Under the pieces are notes generated by a model. It was given only the letters and a program-made list of their open reading frames with translations, ran no database searches and was not told where the DNA came from. From assembly GCA_009839585.1 (NCBI GenBank), contig VXPI01000118.1, positions 1 to 11,237 on the forward strand: a stretch of DNA of 11,237 bases, read 5' to 3'. The translations under genes and the position numbers were made by a program. Each line of letters opens with the position of its first letter. Within the stretch, counting starts at the first letter, position 1. The DNA is from Gammaproteobacteria bacterium. GTDB taxonomy: Bacteria > Pseudomonadota > Gammaproteobacteria > Arenicellales > Poriferihabitantaceae. Shown in pieces: positions 1 to 7,131 of the stretch.

Positions 1-27
1 CCATCCTACCGAGGCAATCTAGAAGTC

Positions 28-891
28 GTGCACATTAAAAATATAGGCCTTTTTGGGAAATTCAATGACCACAGTGTCGCTGATGCTGTTATTCATGTAA
101 AAAATTTTCTTGAAAAGAATAATCTGGCCGTCTATTTGGGTCATACCACATCTTCGCAGATTGATGGAATGCGTCTGGAGGACCAGGACGAACCACCCAA
201 CAAACTACTGGATCTTTCGATAGTTGTCGGAGGCGACGGCACTATGTTAAGTGTAGCCCGAGAGTTATCGAAATTCGGCGTACCTGCAGTTGGCATCAAT
301 CTTGGCAGGCTCGGGTTTCTGACAGATATTCCAATGTCAAACTTCGAGAGCGCAATCAGTTCAATTCTGGAAGGCAATTTTCATATTGAACAGCGCACCC
401 TGCTCAAATGCAGGGTTGTCAGAGATAGCGAGAAAGTATTATCGAGCACAGCACTCAATGATATTGTCCTGTCAAAAGGAAATATGGGGCGGCTGATTGA
501 GTTCAGCATTCATGTTAACGATCAATACGTAGCCAAACCGAGAGGCGATGGATTAATCATTTCAACACCGACCGGTTCAACTGCCTATGCCCTCTCTGCT
601 GGTGGTCCGATTATCTATCCTGATTTGCCAGTAATTTGTTTTTCACCGATCTGTCCACACACCTTGAGCAATCGACCGATATTACTGTCAGAGACGGATA
701 AAATCCACATCTCGAATATTGAGCCGAACGAATTTCCTCCGAACCTCGCCCTTGATGGGATGATGCTGATGGAACTTGACGGATCAGAAATCATTCATAT
801 CTCCAGAGCAAAACGGAAATTGCAACTGGTTAAATCAGATCGTTTTAACTATTTCGAAACCCTGAATAATAAACTCGGTTGGCACGGCTAA
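28..891 (+). CDS. nadK: NAD kinase
   Basis: ATP-dependent NAD kinase makes NADP from NAD in the cytoplasm. The 287-residue protein has the family signatures in order: GGDGT near residues 68-72 (the diacylglycerol-kinase-like nucleotide site), NLGRLGFLTD at 91-100, an LND version of the NE/D motif near 143-145, and PTGSTAYALSAGGP near 181-194. CPHTLSNRP follows, and the C-terminus ends in the usual aromatic KLGW stretch. Length fits the family (about 290 in E. coli). The GTG start places MHIKNIGLFG where homologues begin, but the frame has no stop back to base 1 and the only Shine-Dalgarno-like GAGG (11-14) is 13 bases away, so a start outside the window is possible. It is first in a run with recN, acetyltransferase and bamE genes; its stop is one base before the recN ATG. 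Confidence 0.95.
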   Translation: MHIKNIGLFGKFNDHSVADAVIHVKNFLEKNNLAVYLGHTTSSQIDGMRLEDQDEPPNKLLDLSIVVGGDGTMLSVARELSKFGVPAVGINLGRLGFLTDIPMSNFESAISSILEGNFHIEQRTLLKCRVVRDSEKVLSSTALNDIVLSKGNMGRLIEFSIHVNDQYVAKPRGDGLIISTPTGSTAYALSAGGPIIYPDLPVICFSPICPHTLSNRPILLSETDKIHISNIEPNEFPPNLALDGMMLMELDGSEIIHISRAKRKLQLVKSDRFNYFETLNNKLGWHG

Positions 892-892
892 T

Positions 893-2566
893 ATGATCGA
901 CTGGCTCAAAATCCGCCAGTTCGCTATCGTTGAAAATCTTGAAATAGAGTTTGAGGCGAACTTTACTGCTTTAACCGGGGAAACCGGTTCAGGCAAATCA
1001 GTAATCATTGATGCGATCAATGTGCTGCTCGGAGATCGCTCGGAAGCAACACAAATTCGTTATGGACAAGACTCGGCTGAGATTCAGGCGGGTTTCAGCC
1101 TATCAGTAGATCACCCTGCCCTGCAATGGTTAAACGATCAGGGTATGGATGACAACACAGATTGCATTTTGCGCAGGGTCCTTCGCAAAGGTCGCTCAAG
1201 TCGAGGATTCATCAATAATCGTGCTGCGACAGCGACACAGCTTCGCGAATTGGGTGAATTGCTCGTCGATATTCATGGTCAACATGAGCACCTGTCACTC
1301 CTCAAGCGAGAAGTTCAACGAGGCATGCTTGATGGAGCGGCGGGTAATACGAATCTCATGCATAAGGTGAGCATATGCTATGAAGGGATACGTGATCTGA
1401 AGCAGCGGATCAGGGAACTCCGTGACAGAAGTGAGTCTGATGCAAAACAACTCGATATACTGAACTATCACCTTGATGAAATCAGGAAACTTGACCCCAA
1501 AGACGGCGAGTGGGATGAACTGGAGTCCAGACAGCGTCGAGGTGCCCATCAAGTCGAGTTGATTTCTGCCGCGTCAGAGATTCATGAGCATCTCCACAGT
1601 AGCCAAACAGACAGTTTGAACGACCATCTTATCCGGCATATATCCCGACTTGACGCATTAATTGAATATGCTCCCGAATTGGCTGAAGTCAGAAAAATGC
1701 TCTCCGAGGCACAAATAAACATTGAAGAAGCCTCCAAACAACTTGAACCAATCATCAATGACAATGAACTCGATGCAGAATCCCTGCAGTACATTGAAGA
1801 CAGACTCTCCGAGTACCACTCGTTGGCCCGTAAGCACAGGATTCAACCTGAGCAACTGGCAGAACACATGCAGAAGATACAAACAGAACTGGATAGTCTT
1901 GCCGACCCTGAAACTGAAATCGCGGAATTAACGGAACAGCTGGAACAGGCGAGTGTACGGTATTTCGATTTGTGTGCGACCATTTCAACGAATCGACGCA
2001 AGGTCGCAACTCAGCTCCAGCAGGATATTTCCACTATAATTCATGGTCTTGGAATGAAGGGGGGAAGTTTCGAGATTCACCTGATACCTGAAGATGGGGA
2101 TGGGATTATGCGCCATGGTAACGAATCGGTCGAATTCCGGGCTTCCGGCAATCCGGGAATACCCGCTCAACCGCTGAACAAGACAATCTCCGGAGGGGAA
2201 CTATCCAGAATATCGCTTGCCATCCAGGTTGTCCTGGCCCGGGAATCTCGTGCACCGACCATGATTTTTGATGAAGTCGATACTGGAATCGGCGGTGAGG
2301 TGGCGAATACCATAGGACAGAAACTCCGGGAACTGGGTGAAAGGGGACAGGTCATCTGTATTACACATCTGACTCAAGTAGCCATTCATGGAAATCATCA
2401 ATTCAATGTTACCAAGAGCATAGACGACGGCATCGAAACCATGATCCGCAAATTATCCGATGAGGAACGAATAGCAGAGATTGCCAGAATGATCAGCGGA
2501 GAAAAAGTTACATCCCAGACCCTAACGCATGCCAGACAATTACTAACTTCGGCAGGCTCGCTATGA
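893..2566 (+). CDS. recN: DNA repair protein RecN (SMC-like ATPase)
   Basis: RecN is an SMC-like ATPase acting in double-strand-break repair. The N-terminal part carries Walker A GETGSGKS (29-36). The middle, roughly 150-400, is charged and helical as expected for the coiled-coil arms. The C-terminal part has the ABC signature ISGGELSR (432-439), Walker B IFDEVDTGIGG (458-468) and a switch histidine in THLTQVA (from about 491). The length of 557 residues matches the family (553 in E. coli). The usual sequence after the histidine is THLPQVAG; here it is THLTQVAIHGNH, a small departure. The ATG is one base after the nadK stop, so expression is presumably shared with nadK. I found no LexA-type CTGT-N8-ACAG box in the end of nadK; a promoter before base 1 cannot be judged. 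Confidence 0.96.
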   Translation: MIDWLKIRQFAIVENLEIEFEANFTALTGETGSGKSVIIDAINVLLGDRSEATQIRYGQDSAEIQAGFSLSVDHPALQWLNDQGMDDNTDCILRRVLRKGRSSRGFINNRAATATQLRELGELLVDIHGQHEHLSLLKREVQRGMLDGAAGNTNLMHKVSICYEGIRDLKQRIRELRDRSESDAKQLDILNYHLDEIRKLDPKDGEWDELESRQRRGAHQVELISAASEIHEHLHSSQTDSLNDHLIRHISRLDALIEYAPELAEVRKMLSEAQINIEEASKQLEPIINDNELDAESLQYIEDRLSEYHSLARKHRIQPEQLAEHMQKIQTELDSLADPETEIAELTEQLEQASVRYFDLCATISTNRRKVATQLQQDISTIIHGLGMKGGSFEIHLIPEDGDGIMRHGNESVEFRASGNPGIPAQPLNKTISGGELSRISLAIQVVLARESRAPTMIFDEVDTGIGGEVANTIGQKLRELGERGQVICITHLTQVAIHGNHQFNVTKSIDDGIETMIRKLSDEERIAEIARMISGEKVTSQTLTHARQLLTSAGSL

Positions 2567-3033
2567 ACGTATATTCTGATCTGACGATTCAGGAAGCTGC
2601 GCTTGAAGATGTTCCTGATATTTCGAAACTTCTCGCGATGTATTCAGAGGCCGGCATTCTTCTGCCACGTTCAAACACTGATATTTATCACTCCTTGAGA
2701 AATTTCCGGATTATTCGCGAAAATGGTCACTTTGCCGCCTGTGCCTCACTGATGATTTATAATCATGAACTTGCTGAAATTCGCAGCCTTGCGGTTCACC
2801 CTGACTATCAGGATCATGGTCTAGGCAAACGCCTGGTTCAACAATTGGAAAGAGAAGCGATTGACTTGGGCTTGGCTAGATTGATGGCGCTTACCTACGT
2901 CGTTGGATTTTTTCAGGACTTGGAATTCAAGGTGGTTGATATGGCAAAATTGCCCGAGAAGGTCTGGAATGCCTGTGTCCACTGCCGAAAATTCAATAAC
3001 TGCGATGAGATCGCAATGGTCAAATATCTTTGA
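2563..3033 (+). CDS. GNAT N-acetyltransferase, short ArgA-like (putative N-acetylglutamate synthase type)
   Basis: A 156-residue stand-alone GNAT acetyltransferase. The acetyl-CoA motif A is clear: EIRSLAVHP (72-80) followed by QDHGLG (83-88). The C-terminal part, LTYVVGFFQDLEFK then LPEKVWNAC and a Cys-x2-Cys-x5-Cys pattern ending in CDEIAM (138-151), resembles the short N-acetylglutamate synthases related to the C-terminal domain of ArgA, which lack the amino-acid-kinase domain. By family analogy it would transfer acetyl from acetyl-CoA to glutamate, the first step of arginine synthesis, but the substrate is inferred. The three cysteines could bind a metal or be structural. Its ATG overlaps the end of recN by four bases (ATGA), indicating translational coupling. 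It could instead acetylate another amino acid or a protein. Confidence 0.85.
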   Translation: MNVYSDLTIQEAALEDVPDISKLLAMYSEAGILLPRSNTDIYHSLRNFRIIRENGHFAACASLMIYNHELAEIRSLAVHPDYQDHGLGKRLVQQLEREAIDLGLARLMALTYVVGFFQDLEFKVVDMAKLPEKVWNACVHCRKFNNCDEIAMVKYL

Positions 3034-3044
3034 TAATAGTTGTA

Positions 3045-3407
3045 ATGATTAAGTTCAAGCATAAATTCTGCCTATTTACCATTGCCCTGACCATGATGGC
3101 TTCAGGGTGCCTGTATCGACCAGATATTCAACAGGGAAATGAATTGACCGACGAGATGATCGCCTCGATAAGCCTAGGCATGACCAAGGATGAGGTTGCT
3201 GATATCTTGGGAGATCCCTTGATCACGGACCCCTTTAACCGTGATCGCTGGGACTACTATTATTTTTTCAGGGATGGAAAAACCGGCAACATCATTCGCC
3301 GTACCCTTTTCATTGAGTTCGTCGATGACAAAATCAGCCGTTTCAAGGGATCAGCGCCATCGTCTCAATCGGAGTCTGTGTCTGAGAAAGGTGTTGCCGA
3401 TTCGTAG
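3045..3407 (+). CDS. bamE: Outer-membrane assembly lipoprotein BamE (SmpA/OmlA family)
   Basis: BamE is a small lipoprotein of the BAM complex that inserts beta-barrel proteins into the outer membrane. From the ATG at 3045 the protein has 120 residues: a basic n-region, a hydrophobic stretch (9-18), then a lipobox-like ASGC with the lipidated cysteine at 22. Directly after come YRPDIQQGN (24-32), LGMTKDEV (44-51), LGDPLITDPF (55-64) and a Trp-Asp-Tyr aromatic strand, all typical of the family. Only one residue separates the cysteine from the YRPD motif, shorter than in E. coli. An in-frame TTG at 3030, overlapping the preceding stop, would add five residues; the ATG gives a more normal signal peptide, but no good Shine-Dalgarno sequence supports either. 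The serine-rich tail is not conserved-looking. It is last in the nadK-recN-acetyltransferase run. Confidence 0.92.
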   Translation: MIKFKHKFCLFTIALTMMASGCLYRPDIQQGNELTDEMIASISLGMTKDEVADILGDPLITDPFNRDRWDYYYFFRDGKTGNIIRRTLFIEFVDDKISRFKGSAPSSQSESVSEKGVADS

Positions 3408-3423
3408 AAACCAGAATCGGCAA
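3394..3423. terminator. Inverted repeat across the bamE stop codon, possible bidirectional terminator
   Basis: A perfect 10-bp inverted repeat has arms TTGCCGATTC (3394-3403) and GAATCGGCAA (3414-3423) with a 10-base loop containing the bamE stop codon. It lies between two convergent genes, where a bidirectional terminator is expected. No run of T follows on either strand, so it is not a canonical intrinsic terminator; it could be an mRNA-end stabilising hairpin. Confidence 0.45.
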
Positions 3424-3460
3424 TCGTTGAAGAGTAGCCCGTAGCCCAGTCAACCCGAAG

Positions 3461-4189
3461 TTAACCGGACTCCGCAACCAGTACGTCCGGCGGAGCATAC
3501 CCGTTGATCACTTTGCCATTTTGCAAAATGATGGTTGGCGTTCCCCGAATACCAATCAGCTGGCCAAATTCATATTGATCGGCAACCGGGTTGTCACACT
3601 CCGCCGGCTCTACAACGCCGCCTGCCTTTGCTACGGTCATTGCATCCGCTTGATCATCCGAGCACCATACGGAAACCGCCTCAAAATAGCTCTCGGTGCC
3701 GATGCCCGAGCGTGGAAACATGAGGTAGCGAACCTGGATTCCCTGGCTTTGTAAAACTTCGACCTCTGCATGAAATTTCTGGCAATAGAAGCAATCGGTA
3801 TCGGTAAACACCGTTACATGTTTCTCGAGGGGTTCGCCCATCATTATCATTTCGGATTCCGGTACTTCACTGATGGCCTGCGCGATCGTTTTGTTGGCAC
3901 GTTCCTGCCCAACATCGACCTGTCTAACCGTGTCATAGAGATCACCCACCAGGATATAGTCACCATGACTGTAAATGTAGTACTCCCTTGAACCCATGGT
4001 TACGATATACACTCCTTCTGCTTCAGAAGGCTCCACCATCTCAATCGTCATCTCCCCGGAGGATATCCGGTTTAGCTTCTCGATAATTCTTGCCTCTTCT
4101 TCCTCGTCAAAAGCGAGCGAATAAGGACTGGTGGAAATCAGAAGAAATGCCAGTAATAATGGCAATCGCCCAAGGTATCGTTGAATCAT
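3461..4189 (-). CDS. dsbC: DsbC-family periplasmic thiol:disulfide isomerase
   Basis: DsbC-type proteins repair wrongly formed disulfides in periplasmic proteins. The 242-residue product begins with a signal peptide: basic MIQRYLGR, a leucine-rich core, and a likely cleavage after SLA (residue 26). An N-terminal dimerisation region (about 27-95) precedes the thioredoxin domain. The active site is TDTDCFYCQKFH, with cysteines 133 and 136, close to the CGYC site of E. coli DsbC. The cis-proline loop is RGTPT (215-219). Cysteines 176 and 198 match the place of the structural disulfide in DsbC. The gene stands alone: it is convergent with bamE and has 273 bases upstream, so it probably has its own promoter (a TATACT at 4226-4221 is a weak candidate). 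DsbG is the main alternative, but length and active-site context favour DsbC. Confidence 0.9.
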   Translation of the reverse strand: MIQRYLGRLPLLLAFLLISTSPYSLAFDEEEEARIIEKLNRISSGEMTIEMVEPSEAEGVYIVTMGSREYYIYSHGDYILVGDLYDTVRQVDVGQERANKTIAQAISEVPESEMIMMGEPLEKHVTVFTDTDCFYCQKFHAEVEVLQSQGIQVRYLMFPRSGIGTESYFEAVSVWCSDDQADAMTVAKAGGVVEPAECDNPVADQYEFGQLIGIRGTPTIILQNGKVINGYAPPDVLVAESG

Positions 4190-4331
4190 GGTTTTTCTGA
4201 ACGAAGGACTGATTGTCCGAAGTATAAAACATTTGAATGCATTCTGGCGAATGCAAATATTTCCCCTAATCCAAAAATAGAAGACATGGAAATACGTTCA
4301 ACGCCCGGCATGACGTGGTTTTTGAAGGTTC

Positions 4332-4357
4332 GGAAGTTTCACCCAATGGGTGATTCC
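4332..4357. repeat. Inverted repeat (hairpin) in the dsbC upstream region
   Basis: The arms TCACCCA (4339-4345) and TGGGTGA (4347-4353) form a perfect inverted repeat with one central base. Outside them GGAA (4332-4335) and TTCC (4354-4357) also pair, leaving a three-base bulge on one side. It may be an RNA hairpin at the end of the glycosyltransferase/nucleosidase transcript or a protein-binding palindrome. No T run follows on either strand. Confidence 0.4.
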
Positions 4358-4410
4358 AGCTTCGGGGATGAGACTCACGGCGCATAAGACTTCGCACCTG
4401 ACACGGACTG

Positions 4411-4429
4411 CTCTATTTATGAAATAGGG
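4411..4429. repeat. Short inverted repeat downstream of the nucleosidase-like gene
   Basis: CTATTT (4413-4418) and AAATAG (4422-4427) are perfectly complementary around an ATG loop; a C-G pair and a G-T wobble extend the stem to eight pairs. It lies about 35 bases after the stop of the minus-strand nucleosidase-like gene. It is AT-rich and lacks a following T run, so it would be a weak terminator at most. Confidence 0.3.
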
Positions 4430-4462
4430 ACTTCCATCATTCATTGGAAATCACTCACCTTG

Positions 4463-5047
4463 CTACAATGCACGAATGATCGAGTGAAGCTTCTGTTCGC
4501 CATTGCTCAGCAGTTTCAAAATACCGGATTTCGTTATACGGTGATATGGATGATCCGGCCCATCCGATATCAGTTTCAGGACAAGGGCCTGTCGAATAAG
4601 CGAATGTCTCGACAAGACACTCAACATACCTGACGCTTCCATATCATAAATCACCCCCTCTTGATACTCTCGGGAGGGCCGGGTAACTGTCTTGAGTGTC
4701 GCAACAGGTACATCTTCCGTATCTCGAAGGAACAATTGCCACTGGTTTCCGGTTTCCATGTCTATAACCGGATTGGCATAAACCAGACTTCCAGGCATAT
4801 GAGAACCTGAACCCGCAATTCCAAAGTTGACCCAAAGCGAGGATTCCATCCCCAGTTCGACAACATACCGTGAAATCAATAATTCTGTCAGCTTTTCAGC
4901 CTGCCTCTTTCCCTCACCAGAAATACCCAAAACCGCATATCCTGATCGAAAAACCTGAAATTCGCGAATCGACCTGTCAGAAGCAAACTCAGAAAAACTC
5001 AGCAACGACTCTGCTTCAGCACGATACGCACTGATAATGAACTTCAC
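4463..5047 (-). CDS. Nucleoside phosphorylase/nucleosidase superfamily protein (MTAN-like)
   Basis: A 194-residue protein of the purine nucleoside phosphorylase/MTA-SAH nucleosidase superfamily. Visible signatures are WVNFGIAGS (72-80, the usual N-x-G-x-A-G strand), a later YDMEASGM (134-141) with the nucleoside-contacting glutamate at 137, and KLISDGPD (158-165) with an aspartate at 162 in the position of the catalytic acid of MTAN. Glutamates near 11-13 may correspond to the N-terminal catalytic glutamate. It is shorter than typical MTAN (about 230). The aspartate suggests hydrolysis or phosphorolysis of an adenine nucleoside, but the substrate cannot be read from sequence. The GTG start overlaps the stop of the upstream glycosyltransferase by four bases (GTGA), a strong sign of coupled translation. 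It could be an MTA/SAH nucleosidase, a HpnG-like phosphorylase, or an unassigned member. Confidence 0.75.
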   Translation of the reverse strand: MKFIISAYRAEAESLLSFSEFASDRSIREFQVFRSGYAVLGISGEGKRQAEKLTELLISRYVVELGMESSLWVNFGIAGSGSHMPGSLVYANPVIDMETGNQWQLFLRDTEDVPVATLKTVTRPSREYQEGVIYDMEASGMLSVLSRHSLIRQALVLKLISDGPDHPYHRITKSGILKLLSNGEQKLHSIIRAL

Positions 5048-5868
5048 GGATGGCCCCAGAGAGTTTGTAATTCCTGGTAATAGTCAGCCTGGGCATGGTT
5101 TTCGCGTTTCTTGAAGCCATGAACCAGAATTGACAATTTGTCCAATAGTACCTTTTTCGCTTCTCGGGTCTGGGTTGAATCCAATTGCCCAGACTGAAGA
5201 CGATTGATAATTGACTGAACCCTGAATCGGTCCATGCCCCAGTATTGTCTCGACAATTGATCAGGATGTCCCCCATACTTGATAATTTGAGGCTCTTCAA
5301 CAAGATAGAACGGATAGCGAGTCGACATTCGTAGCCAAAGATCATAATCCTCACAGACGGGTAGCGATTCATCAAAGTTGCCTAGCTCATCGAAGACTGC
5401 CCGAGAGATTACGACCGACGATGGCGATACACAACAAAGCAGCAAGCAGTTGCTGAATATCCAGCCACCTGGTTTTCGGTGCTTCTTACCCGGATTGACG
5501 CGCTTTCCATTGCGTATCCAGATTTCATCTGTATGGATGATTTGGCCATCAGGATTTTGAGACAAGGTCTCAACCTGTCTTTTCAACTTATCAGGCAGCC
5601 ATTCATCATCCGAATCCAAAAAAGCCAGCCAGTCACCTCGAGATTGCGTGATTCCCTTGTTTCTGGCCGTACTGACACCACAGTTGTCCTGCTGAATCAG
5701 GTTGACTTGTGGAAAGTCAGTAACGATTAGCCGTTCCGTACCGTCGGTCGAGCCGTCATCAACAACCAGTATTTCACAGGGAGAATAGGTCTGGGCAAGA
5801 ACCGAACAAATCGCTCTATCGAGCAAATGACGTCGATTATGAGTCGGAATGATGACGCTGATCTTCAT
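5044..5868 (-). CDS. Family 2 glycosyltransferase (GT-A fold)
   Basis: A 274-residue inverting glycosyltransferase of family 2. It begins MKISVIIPTHNRR, the standard first strand. It has DDGS (37-40) for the nucleotide-sugar uracil, CGVSTARNKG (63-72), the metal-binding LDSDD (84-88) and the probable catalytic acidic pair in VCEDYDLWLR (171-180). No membrane segment is evident, so it is probably cytosolic or peripheral. The C-terminal 80 residues (YGGHPDQLSRQYWGMDRFR onward) are not a recognised domain to me. An in-frame TTG at 5910 would add 14 residues, but the ATG at 5868 places the strand exactly at the N-terminus. It lies 91 bases after the mdh stop and overlaps the downstream nucleosidase-like gene by four bases. 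The donor and acceptor are unknown; no other polysaccharide genes are nearby. Confidence 0.85.
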   Translation of the reverse strand: MKISVIIPTHNRRHLLDRAICSVLAQTYSPCEILVVDDGSTDGTERLIVTDFPQVNLIQQDNCGVSTARNKGITQSRGDWLAFLDSDDEWLPDKLKRQVETLSQNPDGQIIHTDEIWIRNGKRVNPGKKHRKPGGWIFSNCLLLCCVSPSSVVISRAVFDELGNFDESLPVCEDYDLWLRMSTRYPFYLVEEPQIIKYGGHPDQLSRQYWGMDRFRVQSIINRLQSGQLDSTQTREAKKVLLDKLSILVHGFKKRENHAQADYYQELQTLWGHP

Positions 5869-5959
5869 AAGCCAACGCCATGCAATACCCGTAAAAGCCA
5901 ATCGTCTCAAACATGGAAGAATTGAGATGAACTACGATCACGAAAACTTGTGTTTCTCC

Positions 5960-6937
5960 CTATATCAAGTGACTGACCGCTTCTACTTCAGTTTTCAGCT
6001 CCTCTTCGGTTACAGACATCTGCTCGCGACTGAAGTCGCTGATATCGAGACCTGGAACAATGCGATAGTTGCCATTGGAACAGGTTACCGGAAATGAATA
6101 CATCAAGCCTTCCTGAATACCGTAGCTTCCATCAGAAGGAATTGCCATGCTGACCCAATCACCTTCGGGGGTACCCAATACCCAGTCACGCATATGGTCA
6201 ATTGCAGCCGAGGCGGCTGAAGCAGCGCTAGATGCTCCCCGGGCTCGAATAATGGCCGTCCCGCGATTCTGAACGGTCGGTATAAAATCGTTTACGAGCC
6301 AATCCTGATCTACCTGACTGGAAACCCCTGCTCCGTTTGCCACTACATTTGTAATATCCGGATACTGTGTAGCTGAGTGATTACCCCATACAGTCATTTT
6401 GCCTAGTTCGGTATGATGCAGATTCAGTTTTGCCGACAATTGTGACAATGCACGATTGTGATCAAGACGCATCATGGCTGTGAAGTTGGCCGGGTTCAGG
6501 TCCGGGGCGTTTTTCGACGCAATAAATGCATTGGTATTTGCTGGATTGCCCACAACAATCACTTTCACATCACGACTCGCATTGTCGTTCAGTGCTTTAC
6601 CCTGTACCGAGAATATGGCTCCATTGTCCTTAATGAGATCAGACCGCTGCATATCTGGCCCACGTGGTTTTGAACCGACCAGCATCGCAATATTCGAGTC
6701 ACGGAATGCAACTCCGGGATCGTCGGAAATATTGACCGAAGAAAGCAGGGGGAAAGCACAATCATCCAATTCCATGACAACGCCTTCAAGGGCTTGCATG
6801 GCGGGTGTAATCTCCAGTAACTGCAACGCAACAGGCTGGTCTTTGCCGAGCATGTCTCCTGCCGCGATACGAAATAACAGTGCATAAGAAATATTACCGG
6901 CCGCGCCGGTTATTGACACTCTAATGGGATCTTTCAT
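5960..6937 (-). CDS. mdh: Malate dehydrogenase (NAD-dependent)
   Basis: Malate dehydrogenase interconverts malate and oxaloacetate in the TCA cycle. The 325-residue protein is of the cytosolic/chloroplast-like class found in many bacteria. It has the glycine-rich TGAAGNIS loop (10-17), the substrate-loop arginines in PRGPDMQR (91-98), NPANTNA (131-137), RLDHNRAL (157-164) with the catalytic aspartate, and the catalytic histidine in [11 protein letters not shown] (184-194, His187). LLEITPAM (40-47), at the end of the second strand, carries an acidic residue consistent with NAD preference. The ATG is preceded by a modest AGAAAG ribosome-binding site and by a TATAAT box. It is divergent from mltD. 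No clear terminator lies between its end and the downstream glycosyltransferase gene, so read-through is possible. Confidence 0.96.
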   Translation of the reverse strand: MKDPIRVSITGAAGNISYALLFRIAAGDMLGKDQPVALQLLEITPAMQALEGVVMELDDCAFPLLSSVNISDDPGVAFRDSNIAMLVGSKPRGPDMQRSDLIKDNGAIFSVQGKALNDNASRDVKVIVVGNPANTNAFIASKNAPDLNPANFTAMMRLDHNRALSQLSAKLNLHHTELGKMTVWGNHSATQYPDITNVVANGAGVSSQVDQDWLVNDFIPTVQNRGTAIIRARGASSAASAASAAIDHMRDWVLGTPEGDWVSMAIPSDGSYGIQEGLMYSFPVTCSNGNYRIVPGLDISDFSREQMSVTEEELKTEVEAVSHLI

Positions 6938-6963
6938 TACTACTTTCTGGTTGAAAACGGTAT

Positions 6964-6991
6964 ATTATATAGTCGAACTTGGCCCTCGAAA
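6964..6991 (-). promoter_or_regulatory. Candidate sigma-70 promoter of mdh
   Basis: On the minus strand a perfect TATAAT (6969-6964) is preceded, after a 16-base spacer, by TTTCGA (6991-6986), a poor -35 match. The predicted start would leave a 5' leader of about 20 bases including the AGAAAG ribosome-binding site. The -35 is weak, so the call rests on the -10 box and its position. Confidence 0.4.
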
Positions 6992-7131
6992 TAAACCATT
7001 GGCTTCATTCATTGCAATATACTCCTCCAGTAACGATTCACTCTACCCTTCCGGTAATCTGATTTCAGGTTTTTCCAGCCGCCAAACGTATTCCGGTTTT
7101 TTCTCTTGAATACCTGCCAACGGCCTATATC

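Larger units (their letters stand above)
4190..4462. other. Non-coding gap between dsbC and the nucleosidase-like gene
   Basis: I see no supportable gene in these 273 bases. They hold the 5' region of dsbC and the 3' region of the nucleosidase-like gene, both minus strand. A TATACT hexamer (minus, 4226-4221) about 30 bases before the dsbC ATG could be a -10 box, but no good -35 lies at the right distance. Several short inverted repeats occur, including a GAATGCATTC palindrome near 4235, a TTCCA/TGGAA pair at 4432-4449, and two stronger ones listed separately. None ends in a T run, so no clear intrinsic terminator is visible. Confidence 0.5.

Noticed and set aside
4181..4387. 68-codon plus-strand ORF across the dsbC start
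   Set aside because: It overlaps the dsbC 5' end, has no ribosome-binding site and no recognisable motif.
5869..5910. TTG-initiated extension of the glycosyltransferase
   Set aside because: The extra 14 residues precede the canonical first strand and have no ribosome-binding site; the ATG at 5868 fits the family better.
6474..6887. 137-codon plus-strand ORF opposite mdh
   Set aside because: It lies wholly antisense to a certain malate dehydrogenase gene and its composition fits a shadow reading frame.
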